A DNA stretch of 64,000 nt from Cyanoderma ruficeps (lineage: Eukaryota; Chordata; Aves; Passeriformes; Timaliidae). The notes under the pieces were generated by a model, which had not been told where the DNA came from, did no database searches, and worked only from the letters and a program-made list of their open reading frames with translations. The DNA lies in contig VZDJ01000223.1 of assembly GCA_008694505.1 (NCBI GenBank), positions 2,879,350 to 2,943,349 on the forward strand, written 5' to 3'. Position 1 is the first letter of the stretch. Each line of letters starts with the position of its first letter. A program made the position numbers and the translations under genes. Below, one piece after another: positions 38,731-57,773 of the stretch.

Positions 38731-41700
38731 CCAAGGTGTAGAGGAGAGGATGATAGAGAAGTTGTGTGGGGAGTTGGGACGGGAAAATCGAGGGTACAAA
38801 TGGGAAAAGACATGGCGGGAGAATTCAGAGCCAGGCTGGAATGTGTGGTCCCACATAGGAGTGCTGCTGTTCCAGGGCAGTATTCCCTGTGGACAGGGTG
38901 TGACAGACCAACCCTGGAAACTGTTAAACTTTGGACCAATTTTGTTCTTATCTGCACTGTGTAGAAATCGGCAGTTGGGTTCTGTGAACTGCCATTCGCA
39001 GAATAATAATTTAAAAAAATAAAAATGCCTTGCATCCATGCCATGTGGCCTAATTTAACTCCCACCCTGTGGGAAAGGTGACCCTTTCCAGAGTTTTCCC
39101 AGCTCTGCAGCACACTTCCCATGAGGGGAGCTCCATCAAAGTCATGGGCAGCTTTCTGCAGGGCCAGGGGGGTCTGGGGGGTGAGAAAAGCCCCCAGAAA
39201 ACCTACAAAGGTTGCCACAGTCAAGGTCACTTCAGAAGTCTGAGCTAATGCATCACACACCTACTCTTATTAACAACCTTACTAATACTCTCCTCGTTTG
39301 GTCATGTCACTGCTCTGGCTTCTTCCTGCTGAGGTAACTGGTGAAGTATTATCATGTGGATAGTCAGAGATGAGCATCCAGCTGTGGATCAGGACCCCAG
39401 CATGGGATGAGAAGATGACCTGTGCTTCACTGTGTTCATCATGTGGTTTCTACACAGCCCAGGAGGTTCTCTCTCTGCAGTACATGGAGCTGAGCTGTAA
39501 CCATGTCTGGAGTGGTCCCATCCTGACAGAGCTCAGAGCTTGGGCCTCGTTAATTCAAACCTGGGGGATGCAACTGATTTTTTTTCCACTGAAGGCCTTG
39601 TTAGTGCAATGTGGTTCTCAAAGCTTTCCCCCTTAGCAAGGGCTGTGCCTGTCCCCTGTGCCATCAGCTGTTTAACACAAAACTAGCAAATGTTGGACAC
39701 CAACCTCCTTCACAGCCCAGGAGAGCACCAGAGAAACCATTGGTTCAGTGCTTAGCCACTGATTCAAAAGAAGAGAATTTGAAACCATTAAAGTCTAAGT
39801 GGCATTTACTACAAAACATGGACACAATATATCTGTGGGATTTATGGCTTTATATTGCATGGAAACAGTTAGNTTACCTGGCCACTGCTAAATTGAGCAG
39901 AAAAACAAAAATATAAAACTACTTTTCACATGCTTAACATATTTCTAGATTTTTCCTAACATGATGATTATTCATGTCTGGGGTCTTGCAGTGTGCTTTG
40001 GACCCAACATTCAATAATTCTGATATAATTTGACAAAAGTGTTTAATGTTATATTGAACAAAATTCTTGCTACATGATCTTTTTCTAATGGATAACTAGT
40101 GTGTCAGACATTAATTGAAATGCCAATATTTAAAAAAACCCTTTGGGATTAAATACAGTATTTCATTGTTCAGTAGTTATATGAACATTTTAATGCTTTC
40201 ATTTAAAGTGTTTTTTAAAGGTCATGAAGCATACTTGGTTTCAAACTGCTTTCCAGAAAGCAACTGGCTGAACTATATTTTTTTCCTAAGATTTTTAGGC
40301 ATACTGCTCACCTTTCAGTGAAAACGCTGTGATATATTGCAAGTTAGAGCATTAACTGACAGTCAGTGCATTTGGGTCAGCATATAAAATGCACTGACTG
40401 CAGGATGGCTGCTACTGCTGTGCATTTTTCATTAGTGTGTGCCATATTTGATTTTATTTACTTAACTTGTAAGCAACTGACATGACTTGAGCACTTTTAC
40501 AAATGCATCCAAAATACATCAATACATCAGTGAGATGTGGGACAGTCCTGTGGAGCAGGTGTGTATTGAACAGGGGGAGAAGGGGGGCTCCACCCCCATC
40601 AGCCTGGCAGGGCTGGTCCCAGCTAGGTCAGGACCAGCTCCTCTCGTGCCTGAGGCTGCCCTTGGATATACACAGAGGCACCAGATGCCAACTGCTGCTC
40701 CCTCCCTTCTCTCTTGTCCCAGGGGCACAAGGGCTGTGCCTTGGGTGTCCCACAGGTCTTTCTGTCCTGTCCTACCTTCCAATTCTGTTGGGAAATGAGT
40801 ATTTTCACTCACTGTTCCCCTTCACTGAGTAGAACTGCCAGGCAGGATTTCAGCTGAGCAGCTCTGTGAGGGACCAGAGCAAGATCTGCAGGCAGCAGAT
40901 GAAGGGGAGCCTGGCAGAGCACCAGGAGCTGCAGCAGTGTAGGGGACCAAAGATGCTGACAGTCCCTGATGATTGAAAATGCTGCTTTCCCAGCCAAGGA
41001 ATCCCATTGGAATGTTATGATCTGGAGGTTATTGAGCCAGCACTATCCCCCAAGTTCTCAAAATATTCTCAGATTAACAGAGGCCATGTCTTGCTGATCC
41101 TGCTTTTGGTTTCAGAAGGAAGAGTTTGCAGTGAATTGTGTTTTTATGCAGTTCCATTGCAGCAGGTTTCACTCTGTGCAGGGCTGATCCTGTGAGAGGG
41201 ACAAGCAAATGTCATCAGAGCTGCTGACAAGAGCCCCATGCCCCACTGCAGGCTGGCATCACTGCACAGCACATCCTTTCAAGATGAGGAAGCTCGCTGG
41301 GATCCGCAGGGACGGGAGTGCCTTGCATCACCCAGCAGATCATTTTGGATGACAGCCTTGCTGCTGGACTTGGGAATTCACTCCAGCTTTCCTCAGCCAG
41401 GGCTTCACAGCTGAGCCACCCTCTAAAGGATTGGCAGAAATGTGTAGAGAAGGGAAAAGGTTCAGAATCTTTAGGACATCAACAGGGTTGTTGAAGAATC
41501 CACAAGGAGAAAATTATGTAATAGTTGGTATCATTGTGATATCGTATCAGTAGTATTGGTGTCACATGAGTGAAACTTTTGAAGAAGTATTTAGAAATAA
41601 CAAAAATTTCTTCCTTTCCATAGCTGAACAAAAACAGGCTTTTATTTCTTGAATCTACCAAGAGGAAGAAGGAGAAGCTTTTGCTTTCACAGATAGTTCT

Positions 41701-44700
41701 CAAAGGATTTAGTGGTTCTGGACACTGGGAACTAAGTAGTGTTCATTTCAGAAGAGGATGGTTGCAGTTGTTTTTTTAGAGGTGAGGTCCTCCCCATCTT
41801 TAGAAATGGAAGAATATACTGGAAACTCATTCCTCGGCATGTGGAATATGTTCTAAGCAAATCAACATTTAAGAATCACGTTCCATTTCTTTCTGTATAC
41901 AGGTTTAATCATGGCACATTCCTTCAGCAGTGATGAGAGCTGGCTGGTATTATATCACATTCTTCTCCAGCTTCTCTAATGATATCAAGAAAGCAAGAGA
42001 GCTCTGCCCCTATTATTATGATTTTGTGAGTCAATTAAAAGGTTAGAACTATTTTCCTGAGACTATTTTTAAAAATAAAGATACTTTAAATTATCTGGAT
42101 TGTATTTACTCCTACTAACTTCATCATTTACTAAATTTCCCAAGCCTGACATGGTTGAATTATAGACACCACCCCTGGAGATCACAGAGTTAAAGATGGG
42201 TTGATCAGTAGAGAATTACACCTTCATTTCCTCTTTCTCTATGATGTATTTCCATTGTATGTGCAACAACATGCTAATGTAGATAATGCTAAATTATTAT
42301 TTTGCCACCTAATGGTGTAGTTCTGAGAAATAAAGCATTATAGCAGATTACACCTAGGCAACCCCAAAATTTTTTACGTTTATCAGATTTAATTTCATCT
42401 AGAAAGAGATAAAATTGAAATATTTATGAAAGTCTGTTCTTTTTCTTATCACATCAGTATTTTTTTTCTTTTTTCAGTAAGGCTCCATTAATGTGGCCAA
42501 AAAAATATCTAGAAAACTGAAATTGTGAAGAATGATGAATATTTCTACCAGCAGTTTTCTCTGCCTCTTTGTTAAATCACCTGATCAACTCATACCCTTT
42601 CTAAGCATTCATCAACACCTTTGCTTGCAAAGGGCATTGCTCTCCTGGTCTGCCTCTTTGGCACAGGTTTTTCTTCTAAACCTTCCCTAAGCCAACCATA
42701 ACTTCTCACTGTAGCTAAAGTACTTCCTGAATTCATTGCAGATCCATCACTTTTTTTTGTCCTGTTCCTCAATGGAATTCTATCCTCCATGAGGCTTTCT
42801 GCCACCTTCCCTGCTGCTCTTCCATGCTAAAGGAGCAAACCCTACTGCAGTATCAAATGCTTCTGCATTTCAGGAATCAAGATGAGGAACAGAAAATTTC
42901 ACTTTGTATAAGATTCCTTTTTTCCCTTTGCAGATTATGAAAATTGTCAGACTGGAGGATTATTTGTGTTGCTGCTGAATGGAACAAACTACATTAAAGC
43001 ATTGAGATGCACATGCTTAAATATCTGGTTTTACTCTGTCTCTGTTGCTGCTCAGAGACAAAGAGAGTTAACCCAGCAGTGGAGGACAAACCTATCAGAG
43101 CTCTGGGATGAAGAAACATGTCTAGACAGGGGCTCTGGTTCTCACTAAGGCTCCCTTTGGCATGCAGAGACAATGTTTATGCAAGAGGTCAAGAATCAAT
43201 CCATTTCTCAAGCTGGAGCTGGAGATGAAGCTTTTTAGGAGAAGAAACTAGGAAGGAAATCTCCACCCATGCACTGACTACTGCGAAAGGGGACAGCAGC
43301 TTGGAGCAGAGACACCGTGGCCCTCTGAGACAGGATGTGTCTTGGGGAAATGATGTGTCTCTGAAGGGAAATGACTGCAGCTGTGGCTACAAAAAAAAAA
43401 TGCATGAGCTTCCATATCACAGGATTTTCCAGTGGTTAGTCACTAAGATAACTTCTAAGTCCATCCATCCAGAACAGATTAGTAACTGATGCACAGATAT
43501 TCCATGCAGTTCTCTAGCCATGTTATTTCCTCATTGTGTCCTGTAGGACAGCGCTATCCTAATGTGACTTTAGCAGAAGAAGAAAAGGGAGATTTTAGAG
43601 ACAGGCATTGAACATGGGATAAATAGATGTGTTGCATTTTATTGCTAGACAGAGGCTGAAATCCACTTTCCGAGAAAGTCAGAAAAACTTTTCTGTCATG
43701 AAAAACCATGTCCTGGTGCATGGGCAAAAGGCTGGAGGTGATACCCATGTGCCAGCCTTGCCCCTTGTGTAGCTCATGTCACCCCTGTTCTCTGCTGCAG
43801 GATGTATCTCACAGCCCAGAGCCCAGTGGCAGGTGCTGCACAGCATTTTAAGAGCCCAGCACACAGGGCAGAGCCCAGCTTCAGTCTACAAGCACAGTGA
43901 CGTGTCTTAGGTTTAAAATACATTCTCCGACTTGTCTTGATTCAAAATCAATGAGACTGCTGACTTGAAGTACAAAATCAGCCTCCAAAAGCCTTGGGCC
44001 AAAAAAAAAAATGGGTCTCTGAAGAATATTTCCTTTATTTTTCAATGATTTCCACTTATTTATCCATAGGACACTATCAATAATATAATTTCTTCTCCAG
44101 ACTCTTAGACAACTGGCTTTGTCAGGTGCTTTGAGAGCTACATGCTAAATATTCTGACTGAAATTACAGAGGTTTCCTGAAAAACCACATGTTCCCTTGT
44201 GCAACTGCTCTGTGCAACTTTCTTGTGTTGTGAATGAAGCAACTGTAGAATCTCACCTCTAGATTTCCTTGGCTGATATGAAACAGGTTCTTAGAAGACC
44301 TTTCAGAAGAAGACAGTTGGAAACAGTCTCCTCTGAGTGACATGCATCAAAAACTTAGTTTACTACTGGGCTACAACATCTGTGTGCAGATAGTATCTGA
44401 TTCAACTTGACACGGTGTGTATTTTCCCAGAACTCAGACAAATGAAGAGTTTTGAGGAAGAAGCTCAGCCCAAATAAGTATTTAAAGAGTTGACATACAG
44501 CACTGTTTAAACCAAGCCACATTATTTAGCCAAGGAATATCAAACCTTCTCAAATCTTTCTTACTCCCTGTGACCCAGCATCAATTTGAGATAATTATTT
44601 TGTCACCTGCAAAAGATGAGCTATAAAATCTCCTATACTGCAAACCTCTGAGTTTTAATTATGGTGGTGATGCTGAGAGCAGGATGCCACTGCCAGGGAT

Positions 44701-47554
44701 GCCAGGAGCTGAGTCAGCCCTGCTGCTGTAAACTCACCCTCAGCCACTGGTGATCAGCAGTGATGCACTGGCAGGTGCTTGCCTTGATAAGTCAGTCCTT
44801 GGCCTGCCCAGGTAACACCCAGCTTGAATCACAACTTCTGCTTAATGCTTTGGAAGAAGTAACAAATGTTCTGTGATGCACCTTCCAGCCATGCAGCCAT
44901 GGCAAGCAGAGAAGCTTTCCTGGCTCTCCAAAAGCCCTGGAACACTGTCTGATAAGCCTTAATAACTTGGCATATTTAGCCAGTTCTCACTGGCCATCAT
45001 GACTTATCCAAATATCCAGAGATTAATGTTCCAAGCTGTACAGAATTCCACGTGTCAGGGCTTATGCTGAGGTTTAAGAGCAGCAATTTATCCTGTTCTA
45101 ACCTGTTGCAGGGACTGTGGCTGTTAGAGATAATGCAGTTACAGATAGGCAAGAGGGTGGCAGCAGACTCCTCTCATGTTGGCAGGGGCACCTTGGGGCA
45201 GTCTAAGCCACTCAAAACAGCCCCCACCTCATAGTTCTGATTCTCTCTGTTTCTTCAAGCAAGTGGAAGTTTTTCCATGTCTCACCCAAGTTACTTCCAA
45301 AGATTTCCATTCAAGAGACAGGATTAATTCCAGGAAATGTATCAAGTTATAACAACATTGTGTAGCCCTACAGGTAGCTGAATCCACAAGGTTCAAACCC
45401 AAAAATAGCTCACAAAGCCCTAACCCCATGGGATGATTATTTTCTGCCATGGGGAAGCAGGCACTAAGAGTCAGATGAGCTGTCTCAGGCTGTGCAAACC
45501 ACATCTACTCACAGTTCTGGGAACTGCTGAAAGGAGCCCGGGCTGTCCAGGTTTGGAAACACTCTGCTTTGTCTTACATGAAGTCTGGAGACAGTTATAA
45601 ACATGCTGCGTGAAAAGTAAATCCATAAATAATTCCAGTCATGACACAAAAGCATTTGCAGGTTCAATAAGCTCAACAATCCCTCTTTTTAGAAGAAATA
45701 TTATTCCTAAAACCTTCTGAACTGCAGAAATACCTCACCTATCCACAGGCTGTACTGGCTTCTTTTGTGCTTTTTTTTAACAGAATCACCCACAAGTCCA
45801 CTGTGAAATCAATTTGAGAGGATTTAAGATAAAGTTATCTCTAAAAATACCTCTAAAATATTTCATTTTAAAAGTTACAAAGCAAGGTTTTATGCCAGAT
45901 GAGAACTGTACAGATATTTAAGTAGGTTAGTGGGTCTAGTGAAGCGCTAAAAGTAACCTAAAGCAAAATCTGTCACCATGTGTCTTGAATCATTCCTTTA
46001 TTCCACTCTTGAAACCTTTTAAAATAGAACTGGAGGAAAGAACTGGTTTTCTCCTTTTCTTTTTAGCATTAGAATTCAGGGGCAACATGTCTAATTAGGC
46101 AATGTGTCTAATGAAAGATGGGAGGGCTTGGCTCTTCAGTCAGATATAATCACCCTGCAAGCAGACACATCCAGCCCCTCTGTGCACATGTTCTCATTCA
46201 CTGACTGCAAAATTCAGGGTTTTTTGAGCAAATGTCATCTCTCATTTGTCCTGCAAAGCACTGCACAGTTTGGTTGCTACAAATTCAACAAACATTTGGA
46301 TTATGTTGCTAGAAAGACATTATGTTCCAATTTGGGTCTAATACACAGTGGGATGACTATGAGGAAGTAAGCTCGTCCTTTAATTAAAATGGGGGTTTTT
46401 TGGGTTTTTTTAATGTAATGTTTATTCCTGGGTTGCTTTTTTCTGTTTGTAACTACAGCACACTGGATTCTGTTGACAGCTGCAAACCCACTGTGCAATA
46501 CATCAGATCAAATGTTGTGTTCTGCAGCAGGGTAGGATATCTGCATGTGCTCTTGGTTGTACTGAACAGGAAAGTTTTTAAAGACACTTTGGATGAAAGC
46601 TGCAGGAGTGGGTTATTCTGATTTTTCTTAAGTCATTTCTAGGATCATTTGCTATTAAAATTGGGTTTATTAAAAATTATTAGGTCCCCATTGTCAGTCT
46701 CCCTCAATCCCCTCTGTTTTTCCTTTGAGTTAGTTTACATATTGCAGAGTTGTTCCTACTCCCCCTCTGCTTACATTTTCCTTCCCTAATCCCTGTCTGG
46801 CCCCAGACTGCAGGTGTTGATATACACTTAAGTACAGATGGGGTAATAGCTTCAGTTTAAGGAGCTACATAAAACAGTATTTGTACACAGACAAAAAAAT
46901 TCCTGCTCCATTTAAGTCAAGCTTGCAAAGCAGTTCTTCTGAAGTGGAATGTGGCTGTCCTGCCTGTCCCATCCCCCTGCCCTTATTTCTCTAGGTTGGT
47001 AATGTTCTCTCTCTTATAAGTTATATGAACTGCAGCAACGGGTTTTTTTAGCCATTAGGGGAAAGGAAATGACATATGGAGAGAATTCAAGTCCCTCCTC
47101 ATTCCTAGAGAGTCTATCCAGAAAGTCAGTGTGCTGAGCTCCATCCAAGTGTCGTTTCCTGCTCAGAATTGGGAAGGGGAGCTGGAGGTGGGAGGAGAGA
47201 TGGATACGTAACATTAAATTGCTGCTTCTGATTAACAGCACATTCTGCACATGATTTCACAGTATTGCTTTGAACAGAACTGAGCCTCTGCAGCCCAAAT
47301 ATGTGTAGCAATCCACTGATGAAAGAGCTATTTTTACATCTGTTTCATATAGTGGGTAAAAATGAAGTGATTGGGATGGTGGAAATGTGCTTTGGAGATT
47401 ACTGAAGATTTTCTGATAACTTTGTACCTCCAATCTTCCATATGCCCATAGAGCATTATTAATACTCCTGCTGGTACAGCTCTTTTACCACTGTGAAGCT
47501 GCACACAAAAGCAATCTGTTAGAGAAAGAGAAAAAATTAGGCAGCTTTCCACTA

Positions 47555-47625
47555 TTTTATATATATAAATATATATGTACATATGATGCCATGATTTTTA
47601 TATCTATATATATACACAAAAATAA
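47555..47625. repeat. AT-rich microsatellite
   Basis: Two (TA)n-like blocks, TATATATAAATATATATG and TATATCTATATATATAC, are separated by a short unique spacer. Confidence 0.8.
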
Positions 47626-49455
47626 ATAAAACAGACCCTCAAAAGATGACCCCATGACTTTCATTTCACATTGGAATGCAAATTGAGAAAGATATGAAAT
47701 GAAGGATACTGAATCCTCATTACACTGCCTCTTTTGTTGAGCTCGTAGTTGTGATCCAAACTCCCCCACAGTGAAGTCAGTGCCATTGATTTTGCTTTCA
47801 GTGTGTCAGTCAATTGAAACTCTGTTCCTGATGCATGATTTACACCTCACTTCTGGAGCAGGCCCATTGTTTTATTCAAATGATCACCACAACATTTTAA
47901 TGTGGTCAAGCAAGTTGTGCTTGGTGAGAACTAACAGGATTTTCCTCCATTCTGCTTTATTTTTTCTCTCCTCTCCTCGTCCCTTTAAATCCCAACTTCA
48001 CTTCCCTCCCACTACTGACACTCCCCAGGGCAGTGGGTGAACTGCAACCTGGAAAGGGGCCACGGCTCTTCCACGAAATCTTCTGGCTTCTGCGGAAGAA
48101 CGTCCATTTCCTGGAGCCAGTCTGAGACAGACAGTGCTCTGCAGTCAGGAACAGGACTGGAATCCAGTGGCCCTTAATCCATAGGAAGTGCTATGAAACT
48201 CACAGCAAATCAATTCTCCCTCAGCTGTCCACAGGCTGAGTTTCTGCCCGCCTCGTGTCAGTGCCATTCCCTGGCTGGGTGAGAAGGAAGTGTTTTACAA
48301 ACACAACGGACAACTTTGTACACTTGGAGCGGGAGTGTTCTTGTGAATGGTTTTTCCTGAAATTTCCAGTTTCAGGGGGTGTACCCCTCCCTCCCTGCCT
48401 AAGGAGGGGGTCCCCTAATTCCCTCTTTGCCTTTTTTCCTAATGTTCCTCTGAAGGCCAAAGGGTTAATGTGTTTCCTGTTAGGTTTGAAGTGAAAGTCC
48501 TAACATTTTCCTCTATGGGTCAAATGCAACTAAACACAATTAACCTTCATTAATTACTTCTGTTTTGACTAACAGTGCCTCTTCCCCAATTTACACACTT
48601 TCCAAAGTTTAGACCTGTACTTAAATCTACATCATACCTTATCACAACAGAGCTTCAATACTCCTGGGATAATCCCATATTCAGCAAAAGGCTGACTGTA
48701 ACCAGAGGTGCCATGGGTTAACTCTAGGGACAGACATCAGGATTCCCAGGCTCCAGGTGAATTCTGCCAGCAACTTTCTGAATGCCTGTGGATAACTTTC
48801 TTGTGTCTCAGTTTGCTGTGCTGTAAAATAGATTTAGAAACAGAAGAGATCTGTGAAGTATTGTTGGGTAGTGAATTCCTTTTCCTGCAGAACTACAGCT
48901 GCCTCTTGCTGCTGATACACCACTGTGGTTCTGTGCAATTTAAATCATTCTGGATAGAGTTGCAGGAAGCAGCTTTGCTTAAGAGAGTATTTCGGTCTAA
49001 TTCACAGGAAAAGAAAAAATAGGTTTCTACAGATTTAAACATTTCTAACTTTCCCACAGTTTAAGCTGTTTTTCCTGCAGGGGAAACTGAACAGACGTGC
49101 TACTGAGCTGCAGGACGGCAAAGTACCAGCTCGCCTTCCAGAGCCTGGCACCTTGGGGAACAGCAAAGGGAACAATCAGCCAGGCAGCATCTGCTGCCAT
49201 CAGAATTTCAGAGGCAGTTACATTTGCTGAGATCTCAGACTGCAATCTTGCCATCACTCCACAGATAAAATAGCATGAGCAACAACTGCATTCCAAGCCA
49301 GTTGATGTCAGCAGGGGTCTGTTATTGTTGCTCTCAGCACAGAGGAGTTGGCAGACTGACACACAGGCCACCAGACATTGATTCCAGCCCTTGTCCTGAA
49401 TGAGGCTTTTGACAAATAAAGAGGACGAGTTCATAAATCTGACTGGACCACGCAC

Positions 49456-49482
49456 AAAAAAAAACTAAAAAAAAAAAAAAAA
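49456..49482. repeat. A-rich tract
   Basis: Two A runs (9 and about 16) are split by CT, followed by TCTCCCCC. Low-complexity sequence. Confidence 0.8.
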
Positions 49483-50076
49483 TCTCCCCCAAAGAAAAGG
49501 ACCCCACACCCAAAAAACTAAAAACCCGGAGCAATAACAATTCTCTTCCTTATTGGTCCTACCATTTTTTTGAAGCTAGAGACACAGCCTCATGGGTGAC
49601 TGTGATCCTAACCTCAGAAATAGTTTGCATTTTCTTAGAATAAGGAGTGACTCACCCCAGTCACTTACTCATAATCATTGTTGATTGTTGCTGGTGGAAA
49701 TACATGCTGCCAACAGGACTCACTGGTGAACACATTTTTCTTGGATAAAAACAAAGTCTCAGGCCCCAGAAAGTTAATTATTAAGCCACTGAGCTCTCAG
49801 GCATCTAACGATTTTGCAGTGTTCTATTATTAACTCAACATATTGGATAAATCTGAAGTAATTCAGAAAAAAAGAAGTAGAGATAACACTATTGAACAAG
49901 TGTTCTGCATTTACTAGATACAGAGACACAAAAGCCAAATTACTTGCATATGCTAAAGAGCTATTAAAGGAGTGGTGTTTTGAAGTAACAGCGCTTTGAT
50001 TTTAAAGGGGCTTTTAAAAGGTCATATCTTATATTCGATATTTAACCTGGCTAAACACTCAGGAGTTAGCACATAG

Positions 50077-50290
50077 ATGCCCTGTGTAACCACACTGAGT
50101 GCCCCGAAGCAGTATCTCGGCGTTTTTTATTCGGAAAATGGAGCAGATCGCACCTGTGCTCCCGGCAGGATTATCTCACCTCCGGCACCGCCCTCTGCCG
50201 GCCCCTGCGCCGCTCTACAGCGGCACAAAATCGGGATTCTGAGTCCCCCGGCCCTGACAGCTCTGCCCCTACAAACCCTCAGAAAGAAAA
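50077..50290. promoter_or_regulatory. Small CpG-rich patch with CTCF-like motif
   Basis: This short CpG-dense segment is isolated in AT-rich intergenic DNA. On the minus strand CCGGCAGAGGGCGGTG (50201-50186) fits the CTCF core (CCxxCAGRGGGCGx). An insulator role between SMURF2 and KPNA2 is conjecture. It could instead be an orphan promoter or the decayed end of a GC-rich repeat. Confidence 0.35.
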
Positions 50291-52334
50291 TACGGGGAAG
50301 GAACGACTCAGTCAGTAAAGCTGACTTGGTATAATTGCTTCTGCAGAGCTTAATTCTTTCAGTTCTCTACAGCCACACAGAAAATCGTGATTTTTCTAAC
50401 TGATGCTTTTAGGTCAAGGGTGGAGGTTTGACCACAGAGCAAAGGACAGGGGAGGCTTCACTGCAGGTGCATAAATGCCCTGTTTGGTTGCTTTTCCTCC
50501 AGGAGAGTAAAGGCTCCAGCATTGAAGGATAGTGGTCCTTCCCCCTGTACTCAGGTATGGCAATACCAGACTCTGGTGCACGGGGAGCTGTGGTGGCACT
50601 GTTGTCACTTTGGCATTGCCCACAGCTGCTTCCATGGGCCCGGGGTTCCACCTGCAGCCTCACCCCTCAGCCCAGGGGCAGGCAGAGCTGGAAACAGACC
50701 TAAGGCACAATTCAGCCTCTTTAGAGAGGCCCAGAGTAAGGCTTAGGACATGCTATAGTTTTTTTGGAGTTAAAGAAAAACAGTTAAAGTAGTACAGGCC
50801 AAAGTATGAAGGTCATCATGAATCAGTTTAGGATGGTGTGGTTTTTACAAGCCAGTCTCCTTTGTGACAGGTAAACCTGCAACCCCTGCTGCTACATCAG
50901 TGACAGCAACGTGTCACCAGGAGCACGTTCTGAGCTGGATGCAGGAACTCCCACAGCTTCAATAGCCCAGCAGGACAATCATTATGGCAGTGACTCACAT
51001 AGATTGCTCTGCACAAAACAGTATTGTTACTAACAAGATGTATAGGACTGTAGATACAGACAAATTATCTGCTGCCCTTTGTAACTTTATCACAATCCAA
51101 CAATGCCCAGGCTCCAGAGAGGTCCCACTGATGGATGTCGTTCACCAGCCTCCAGTCAGGGAGGGAAATTTTGCCAGCAAGTGTGGGATAGGGAGCAGCA
51201 GACCTGCCCCACACTAATGAAAGCAACAGTGACATCATCTCCATTAGCAATAACCCGCTTAAAGAGATCTTTGTTCGCAGCACACAGGAGTCAATTCTTC
51301 ATGAAGCACACCTGATCTTCCGTGGATTGCCAAAGAGTTACACCCAAATCCACTTTTCTATGCATCTGCACTTCAAAACAAACTTGGAAGCACACAAAAG
51401 GTGACTAATACAGGAGACAAAACCAGATTCTCCTGACAGGTTCACCTAGCAGAACGAAGGAGTTGTTTTATTGTTCTGTATTTGAGGTTTTTATTCCCCT
51501 CCACCCATAAAGGTGGAAGCAAAGCCAATGGGAACTCTGGGAAATTGCCTATATATCAGAATTGCCCCCCCCACCTTTTATTAATAAAAGTGACATGCTG
51601 TGGGGTCCAATTAAGTCACATTTATGAAACATCTAGCCCTGAACTCTGGCCTTTCCTGCACCATCATTGGAGCTAGAGACAGTATCATTCCAGCACATTT
51701 GACTCCTGAGAGGTTTAAGTTAAATAGCTCCATCTAAGTTTTCCCAAAAAGCTGGAAAACAGAACTACAGTTCTTCCTTTCCACTCAATAATCTTCCCCC
51801 TCCAAACTCCACTCTGCACAACCCCCTTTAAGGGATAAAATGGGTTCCTGTAAGTAATGACTTTAGAAATAAAGGGACAGCTGATTCCAAGACAAAGCCT
51901 TAATTTTTGCTCTCTAGGGCAGGCAACTGCTTCAAAGCATTTCTGTGCTTTATTCTAAGGGTACCTGAACTTGTATAGAAGTGGTTAACTGCTGTACTTA
52001 CCTCCCCTCCAAACTATTACTTACAGTTAAGTAGCACTGCTAGTCTTTAAATATTTCTCCAAGAGGCTAAAGCTAGTTTAGCTCAGTTAGGCACAAGGTA
52101 GGATGAATCAGATTTCTATAGGAAGTACCTGGAGAGAAGCAGCAGTTCCTTGATCCTGTAATAGAAGGCTGCTGTTTGCAGAAATCAGAGCTTGGGGTGA
52201 CCAAGCTGTTTTAAATCCACCATCTTCAGCATTGAATCTCTCATGGTTTAGACCTGCATTCATGCCATTACCTATTTTTGACTAAGTTTACTTACCCCAT
52301 CAGTCAGCTTTTAAGAGCAAGTGACACAGTTCAA

Positions 52335-52738
52335 TTTGATGTACTGATAACACTTTATTTATCTTCAAGTAAGTTTTCCTTAAAAGCCTGTTCAGTGTAT
52401 TTATTACTGCAACAGGTCACGTAGAACGTAAGAGGTTATGGGGAGGCCTGCAGAGCACTGGCTCAATGCTTTGTGAGAGGCCTGAATTGCTCATAGGCAT
52501 TCTTTCCCCAGACAAGGACAGAAACAGGAAGTATTTACAAGGGTATCTCAAAGAATGAGGTTTACATTTTGAAATTCACAGATACATACAGAGTCTGAAC
52601 TGTTCAAGTATGTTTCAGTTGGACAAAGTGCTACAGGACACAGGAAAGCCAGTAAAGGCAAGAGGAACTATTAAGACAAAGAGGTGGCAGTCATTTGTGT
52701 GCTACACCACTGGTAGGTCATTGCAGTACATACAAGAC
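52335..52738 (-). other. KPNA2: KPNA2 3' UTR with two poly(A) signals
   Basis: Downstream of the stop, AATAAA occurs on the minus strand at 52405-52400 and again at 52359-52354. Cleavage would be expected about 15-25 bases past either one, giving a 3' UTR of about 350-400 nt. The exact end is inferred. Confidence 0.65.
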
Positions 52739-57732
<4,994 letters not shown>

Positions 57733-57773
57733 CTTGCTTGTTATATTTTTGAGCGATACAGACAGAAACAAGC

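Larger units (their letters stand above)
38731..52334. other. Intergenic region between SMURF2 and KPNA2, no gene recognised
   Basis: About 13.6 kb is AT-rich with many short open frames, none protein-like. There are GC-richer patches at about 40560-40960, 41210-41400 and 44680-44800. There is a single undetermined base at 39873. A segment at about 38870-39030 ending in AATAAAAATGCC has a solitary-LTR feel but could not be assigned. A lncRNA divergent from the SMURF2 CpG island cannot be excluded by eye. Confidence 0.65.

Noticed and set aside
38870..39030. Possible solitary retroviral LTR ending near an AATAAA
   Set aside because: There is a TG start and a poly(A)-signal-like end, but I found no defined CA terminus, no target duplication and no family match from memory.
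38059..39039. 326-codon minus-strand frame covering the SMURF2 upstream region and minisatellite
   Set aside because: It is open because the region is GC-rich with few stop codons and the 46-bp unit lacks stops. The repetitive HHSRSPALPG-type translation is the minisatellite. It is out of frame with SMURF2.
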